NCBI GenBank assembly: GCA_020444245.1
Contig: JAHLLI010000010.1
Span: 62,001 to 126,000, forward strand
Source of the DNA: Actinomycetales bacterium
GTDB lineage: Bacteria; Actinomycetota; Actinomycetes; Actinomycetales; Cellulomonadaceae
Reading direction: 5' to 3'
DNA length: 64,000 bases
Part shown: piece by piece, positions 59,766 through 64,000 of the stretch
Numbering within the stretch: the first letter of the stretch is position 1
How the letters are laid out: each line of letters opens with the position of its first letter
Position numbers and translations under genes: made by a program
Notes under the pieces: generated by a model
The model's input: only the letters and a program-made list of their open reading frames with translations
What the model was told of the DNA's origin: nothing
Database searches by the model: none

Positions 59766-60851
59766 TCACGCGGACGCGCCCACCCGCCAGATGGAGAACA
59801 GGGGGTGGTCCTCCCAGTACGTGTAGGCGTAGTTGCCGACCCGGTCGCCGCCGGCCTCGATGGTGAGCTTCCGGGCAGGGTCGTAGACGATCATGACGTG
59901 CCCGATCTGGTTGGGGCCGAGGTAGCTGTCGACGAAGATCAGGTCGCCTGGTTGTTCCTGGCCGAGAGGAACCTGGTACCCGTTCCCGCGGGCGACCCAG
60001 TCGTGCTGCGCCGCTGCGGTACGCGGCAGGCTGATGCCGATCTGGGCGAAGGCCGCCCGCGTGAACCCCGAGCAGTCCCAGGCGCCGGGCCCACTGGCTC
60101 CGTAGACGTACGGCTGGCCCACGTGGGCCTCGGCCCAGGTCAGCAGCTGACCGACCGTCGCGTTGGGGATCGCAGCCAGGTCCGGGTTGCCGGCGCCTCC
60201 CGTCCCGCAGCCCGCCGGGTCCCCGGCGATCACCCCGCCGCCGTAGACCTGCGCGTAGTACAGGACATCGTTGACGTACCAGTCGGCGTGGTTGTAGGCG
60301 AACAGCGCGCGGCGGACCCCGTCGGCGCCGCCCGTGGTGACGCCGGAGACGGTGAGGTAGTTCGCGGCGCTCATCGCCGAGTCGGCCGGATCGGTGATCT
60401 CGACCCGTCCGTCGCCGTCGCCGTCGACGCCGTACGCGGCCCAGGTGGCGGGCATGAACTGCATGAGCCCCTTGGCCCCCGCCGAGCTGGTCGCGGTGGT
60501 CCGTCCGTGGCCGGTCTCTTCCATGCCGATCCCGGCCAGCAGCGTCCAGGGCAGGTGGTAGCGCTCGGCCGCCGCGGCGTAGTAGCCCTGGACCTCGGCG
60601 GGGATCGGGAGCGCCGGGTTCCGCAGCGAGGCCAGCCGTGGGGTGCCCGGCTCGGGCAGGGCGAACCCGATGCCGCCCTCGCCACTGGGGTCGCCTGCAT
60701 CGACGACCACCTGTCCCGTGGGCGACATCACCGTCGTGCACGTCGCCTGGTAGGCGCCGCCACTGGTCGAAACGATCGCCGCAGTGCCGGCGAGCATCCC
60801 GAGCAGCGGCACCAAGAGCGCTGCGGTCACCACGGTCAGCAACTTGTTCAC
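59766..60851 (-). CDS. Lytic transglycosylase / NlpC-P60 peptidoglycan hydrolase
   Basis: 361 aa from GTG 60851. Signal/anchor (VTAALLVPLLGMLAGTAAIV), SLT-like domain (HLPWTLLAGIGMEETGHG, AGAKGLMQFMPATWAAYGVDGDGDG, DSAMSAANYL), then NlpC/P60 with GQPYVYGASGPGAWDCSGFTRAAF (catalytic Cys), PGDLIFVDSYLGPNQIGHVMIVYD (His). Opens the cell wall for the conjugation channel, like VirB1 in type IV systems. Confidence 0.92.
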   Translation of the reverse strand: MNKLLTVVTAALLVPLLGMLAGTAAIVSTSGGAYQATCTTVMSPTGQVVVDAGDPSGEGGIGFALPEPGTPRLASLRNPALPIPAEVQGYYAAAAERYHLPWTLLAGIGMEETGHGRTTATSSAGAKGLMQFMPATWAAYGVDGDGDGRVEITDPADSAMSAANYLTVSGVTTGGADGVRRALFAYNHADWYVNDVLYYAQVYGGGVIAGDPAGCGTGGAGNPDLAAIPNATVGQLLTWAEAHVGQPYVYGASGPGAWDCSGFTRAAFAQIGISLPRTAAAQHDWVARGNGYQVPLGQEQPGDLIFVDSYLGPNQIGHVMIVYDPARKLTIEAGGDRVGNYAYTYWEDHPLFSIWRVGASA

Positions 60852-60871
60852 CGGGCGCCCCCCCGTCTGCC

Positions 60872-62389
60872 TCAGGCCGCGCCTTCCAGCGCTTCGTTGG
60901 TCCAGGTCAGAGCCGTCTCTGCGGGGTGCAGGTGGGTCTCGACCTTGTAGGCCCGTTCGCCGACCATCCACAGCGCCCGACCCCGCCGCTGCATCGCCCA
61001 CCCGGTGATGGCGTCGCTGGCTTGGGGGCCCAGGCCGAGCATGGTGTCGAGCTCGGCGGCGACGCCGGCCTTCTGCCCGTGGAGGATCTTCACGTCGGCC
61101 AGGTGCATCAGGTCGCGGGCGATGTTCGCTGCCTGGGAGCCGAGGTCACCGACGGTGAGCATGTCCGAGGGCTTGTGGGCGTTGACCCATTGGATGTCGC
61201 CGCCCTTGCCCGCCACCCCGCGTGAGAGCCGGAAGTCCTCGTCGAGGGCCTTGACCGCGTCGACCCCGAGGCGCATCACCTTCCACACCTCGTCGCGGAT
61301 CACCACCCGCAGGTCCCCCGGGGGTGCGACCTCCCGCATCCCCCGGCCCCAGCTGTTCAGCGCCAGCAGCGCGATACCGATCGCTTCGTCGCCCAGCGGG
61401 GACAACCGGGACAGCGACAGCGACTGGATCGGGGCGTCCCAGTCCACGTCGATGTTGGTGTGGTCGTCGAACAGCCCGGCCAGGACGCCGGACACCAGCT
61501 GTCCGAGGGCGTTGCGCAGCAGTCTCGTCTCGTCGAGGAACTGCTGGCGGTCGACGAAGCGGCACTGGGCGACGAGGTCGTCGTCCGGCTCGTCGAGGGC
61601 GCGCCAGAGCCTGGGGATCGTCGTCTCCCTCAGCGGCGAGCTGCCCGCCGCGTAGCCGGTCAGGCGCTCGAGCGCGGCTCGCACGACCGCCGCCTCGTTG
61701 GGCCCGAACGGCACCCGCTGGTCGCCGATCCTCTGGCTGCCGACCACGCCGCGCACCAGGTTGAGCCACCGGGTGAACACGACCGCCGACCTGGACCGGG
61801 CCTCGGACCCGCTCAACCGATCCCAGCCCTGCCCGAGGGGACCGAGGGCAAGGGGATTGACCCGCGCGGGCATGCCAGGACCGAGTGCGATGGGCGTCAC
61901 CCCGAAGAAGTGGCACAGGCGCTCGTACTCGTCCTTGGGATCCCCGAGCACCAGGATGCGGTAGCCGAAGTCGGTCATCCGCAACGCGAACGCCTTCGTG
62001 GTTGCGGACTTCCCGGTGCCCGGCTTGCCCATCGTGATGACGTTGGCGTTGGTCACCGGGATCTCGTCGCGCAGCACCCAACCGACCGGGTCGGCGCAGA
62101 ACGCGGCGCCGGACTGCACGTCGATGCCCATCTGGGCGCCGGTCGGAGGCAGGCCGGGGCCGGCGATGAACGGCCACAGGGCGGGGGCCTGGTCGGAGGT
62201 CATCTGGTAGGCGGCCACCGGCGGGCGCGCAGCAACCCACCCGCGGTCCGGTTCTCGCAGTCCCCGCACGCCGACGTGGCTGAACAGCCGCGCTGGCTTG
62301 GGCATGGCCACGGCCGGTGCCACCGCGGGGAGGTCGTGACCGAAGTCGGAGAGCAGGTCGGCGACGCCCCGCCCGCGCGGGCTTCTCAC
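60872..62389 (-). CDS. VirB4-like conjugation ATPase
   Basis: 505 aa from GTG 62389 (GTGA overlap). Walker A VITMGKPGTGKSATTKAFALR, Walker B LRVVIRDEVWKVM, and a VirB4/TraC-type C-terminal half (NAHKPSDMLTVGDLGSQAANIARDLMHLADVKILHGQKAG). Powers pilus or channel assembly in a type IV-like system. Shorter than Gram-negative VirB4; the missing N-terminal part corresponds to the separate SCO6880-like gene. Confidence 0.9.
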   Translation of the reverse strand: MRSPRGRGVADLLSDFGHDLPAVAPAVAMPKPARLFSHVGVRGLREPDRGWVAARPPVAAYQMTSDQAPALWPFIAGPGLPPTGAQMGIDVQSGAAFCADPVGWVLRDEIPVTNANVITMGKPGTGKSATTKAFALRMTDFGYRILVLGDPKDEYERLCHFFGVTPIALGPGMPARVNPLALGPLGQGWDRLSGSEARSRSAVVFTRWLNLVRGVVGSQRIGDQRVPFGPNEAAVVRAALERLTGYAAGSSPLRETTIPRLWRALDEPDDDLVAQCRFVDRQQFLDETRLLRNALGQLVSGVLAGLFDDHTNIDVDWDAPIQSLSLSRLSPLGDEAIGIALLALNSWGRGMREVAPPGDLRVVIRDEVWKVMRLGVDAVKALDEDFRLSRGVAGKGGDIQWVNAHKPSDMLTVGDLGSQAANIARDLMHLADVKILHGQKAGVAAELDTMLGLGPQASDAITGWAMQRRGRALWMVGERAYKVETHLHPAETALTWTNEALEGAA

Positions 62390-63894
62390 GCGGCCCCCTT
62401 GCGGGTGAGGCTGACCCCCAACGGGATCACCGACGCCGCGAAGGCCACGTCCTGACTCACGTCCAGGCGCAGGGGTGCGAACCCCGCCCGGCGGATCGAG
62501 GCGTCGAGCAGTCGCCCGTACTCGGCGATCCTGGCGGTCTTCGCCACCGTGACGGTGCACACCGCGTACGGGCGGACCAGCGCGCTGCCCCGCGACAGCT
62601 TGGCCTCGCGGCTACGCACCCGGTGCGCCTCGTCACGCAGCCGGGTGGTCTGCTTGACCCCGGCCCGCTCGCGCAGAGCCTGCCCCATGTCGGCGGCCCA
62701 CTCGCTGCTCGCCGCGGCGCGCGATGCCCTGGTGCGGGCGAGGATCGGGAAGGCAACCACCAGGCTGCGCCGTTCGCCGGGGGTCGTCGGGGCGAGCGCC
62801 GGGCCCAGGGCGCCGATCACCGCGCCTCTGTCGGGGAGCTTGAGGGTCGCGGACACCGAGTTCCACGCGTCGTGGCTGTAGTGCCGCACGGCAGCCTCGG
62901 CGCCCGACGGGGCCGCCAGAACCCACGGCACCCCGGCGTTGACGCCCTCGCCACGGCTGGCAGCGGCCAGCGCGTCGACGATGGAGGCGCGGTCCCCTGG
63001 GGCGAAGCCGGTGCGGCAGGCGATCGCCAGCTCCTGGCTGGACAACCACGACACGGCGTCCATCCCCATTCCCGCCTTCAACTGTGCCTCGACCTCAGCC
63101 ATCACGCCGTAGAGCACCTGGGCTCGGCCCTCGACCCCGCCGCCGGCCTCGCGGGCGGGCCTGGCGATCCGGGTCTCGGGGAGGACAACGGTCACGAACG
63201 CCTCGGTTCGCACCGAGGCGCCGGTCAGCACGCGTTGCAGGTCGTCGTTGATCGCGCGCGCCGCCACCGGTCCGTCGGTACGCCGGTGCCGGGAGATCCA
63301 GTCGTCGCGCTCGGCGCCGTCGTCCGGGACGGTGCGGACCACGAACAGCAGCTCGTCGATCAGGTCGGTACGTTCGGCCTCGTCGATCAGGTCAGACAGG
63401 CCCTTGCCCATGCGAGCGCGGTCGGCCGCGTCGCGCATGCCCAGCCCCGGGTGCACGACGCGCGCCGTCACCGCCCAGGTCCGGGTCGCGTGGTTCTGGA
63501 TGATGGCGATCCGCGCCGCGGCCAGCCCGGTCGGCGGGCCCTCGTGCAGTTCGATGCCGGCGAGCGAACCCGGGAGGTCGGCCACGTCGAGGTCGGCCGC
63601 CTGACCGGCCACGGCCCGGGAGCGCCACCGGGCCCAGCCGGTCAGCCCGCCCAGGGCGAACGCCGCCACCGCGCCGATCCAACCGATCGCCGACCGTCCG
63701 CGCACCGGAACGACGGTCACGACGGTGACTGCGGCGGAGATCGCCAGGAACAACCCGGCCGAGCCCCACGCCTGGCGTTGCACGGCCCACCACACCGGGA
63801 CCGTCGAGGCTGCGACGACGACCGCCTGCCACCCGGTGAGCCCGAGGAACCAGCCGACGCGGGCCTTGGAGTACTCGTCGTAGACCACGCTCAT
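62386..63894 (-). CDS. SCO6880-family conjugation protein
   Basis: 502 aa from ATG 63894 (GAGGGAG upstream). N-terminal PrgI-like part with two helices (VGWFLGLTGWQAVVVAASTVPVWWAV; GSAGLFLAISAAVTVVTVVPV), then a long soluble region. Family of actinobacterial transfer genes named after Streptomyces SCO6880; acts with the VirB4-like ATPase downstream. Confidence 0.8.
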   Translation of the reverse strand: MSVVYDEYSKARVGWFLGLTGWQAVVVAASTVPVWWAVQRQAWGSAGLFLAISAAVTVVTVVPVRGRSAIGWIGAVAAFALGGLTGWARWRSRAVAGQAADLDVADLPGSLAGIELHEGPPTGLAAARIAIIQNHATRTWAVTARVVHPGLGMRDAADRARMGKGLSDLIDEAERTDLIDELLFVVRTVPDDGAERDDWISRHRRTDGPVAARAINDDLQRVLTGASVRTEAFVTVVLPETRIARPAREAGGGVEGRAQVLYGVMAEVEAQLKAGMGMDAVSWLSSQELAIACRTGFAPGDRASIVDALAAASRGEGVNAGVPWVLAAPSGAEAAVRHYSHDAWNSVSATLKLPDRGAVIGALGPALAPTTPGERRSLVVAFPILARTRASRAAASSEWAADMGQALRERAGVKQTTRLRDEAHRVRSREAKLSRGSALVRPYAVCTVTVAKTARIAEYGRLLDASIRRAGFAPLRLDVSQDVAFAASVIPLGVSLTRKGAA

Positions 63895-63908
63895 GGCATC
63901 TCCCTCGC

Positions 63909-64000
63909 TCACAGGGCCGCGACTGCGGCGGCGTCGGCCGAGGCGCCGCCCGCGCCCGCGGCGCCAGCGCCCTGGCCACCTGCGCCTGCCGCGGGCGCGC
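63909..64000 (-). CDS. 3' end of an upstream conjugation gene, cut by the window
   Basis: Last 29 residues of an open frame (APAAGAGGQGAGAAGAGGAS and then ADAAAVAAL) ending at 63909, 14 bases before the SCO6880-like start. The Ala/Gly-rich tail is typical of the large membrane protein encoded at this place in such operons. Confidence 0.5.
   Translation of the reverse strand, partial: APAAGAGGQGAGAAGAGGASADAAAVAAL

Overview
The window is very GC-rich DNA with tightly packed genes that overlap by ATGA or GTGA, and many GTG starts. The gene content fits an actinobacterium, probably of the order Micrococcales (Cellulomonas-like); this is inferred from composition and protein families only. No rRNA, tRNA or CRISPR array was found. 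Most of the window looks like an accessory copper and heavy-metal resistance region. It lies between a complex-I-like gene cluster (left) and the transfer genes of an integrative conjugative element (right edge).

Layout. (1) 1-7970, + strand: membrane-arm subunits of a complex-I-like machine (NuoA, H, J, K, L, M, N) plus a strange soluble subunit that resembles NuoB/NuoD but lacks the cluster cysteines and carries seven Met-Asp-His repeats. (2) 7984-14646, - strand: CutRS-like two-component system, CopA, a YHS protein, and a frameshifted ABC exporter. (3) 14951-20255: DUF302 protein, small membrane protein, EamA transporter, a CPD-type metal ATPase, DUF305 lipoprotein. (4) 20298-25945: an Lgt-like fusion protein, cytochrome b, an exported protein, and a divergent NarL-type two-component system. 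(5) 26001-35221: a geranylgeranyl-reductase-like flavoprotein, a second EamA/CPD-ATPase pair, an archaeal-type GAPDH, CsoR, a cupredoxin-ATPase-YHS fusion and an HMA protein. (6) 35659-46286: lipoprotein maturation (Lnt, Lgt), small metal-binding-looking peptides, two CcdA-like proteins, thioredoxin-fold proteins and a System II cytochrome c biogenesis set (CcdA, ResB, CcsB). (7) 46300-52898: CsoR/CopZ, a second CutRS-like system and PspA. (8) 53007-55475: an amino acid (probably cystine) ABC importer behind a Cys-containing leader peptide. (9) 55524-56925: IS3 remnant, a broken and an intact CDF transporter, and a CmtR-like regulator. (10) 57085-64000: conjugation genes (SCO6880-like, VirB4-like, NlpC/P60, TraG-like).

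How it may work together. Five 17-bp CsoR-type operators (ATACCCC...GGGGTAT) lie upstream of metal genes. Each has a second element upstream of it: a direct repeat of about TSAAG with an 11-bp period. Six further copies of this repeat stand without a CsoR site, upstream of the second two-component operon, the DUF302 gene, the small membrane protein gene, the Lgt operon, the thioredoxin genes and the amino acid importer. The repeat resembles the CopR box of corynebacteria, so I infer that one OmpR-type regulator (probably 48341-49084, which has a site upstream of its own operon) joins copper export, envelope lipoprotein and thiol-redox maintenance, and cystine uptake into one regulon. Signs of decay are frequent: frameshifts at about 12980, 14098 and 27398, a ccsB remnant at 42305, and a CDF gene cut near an IS remnant.
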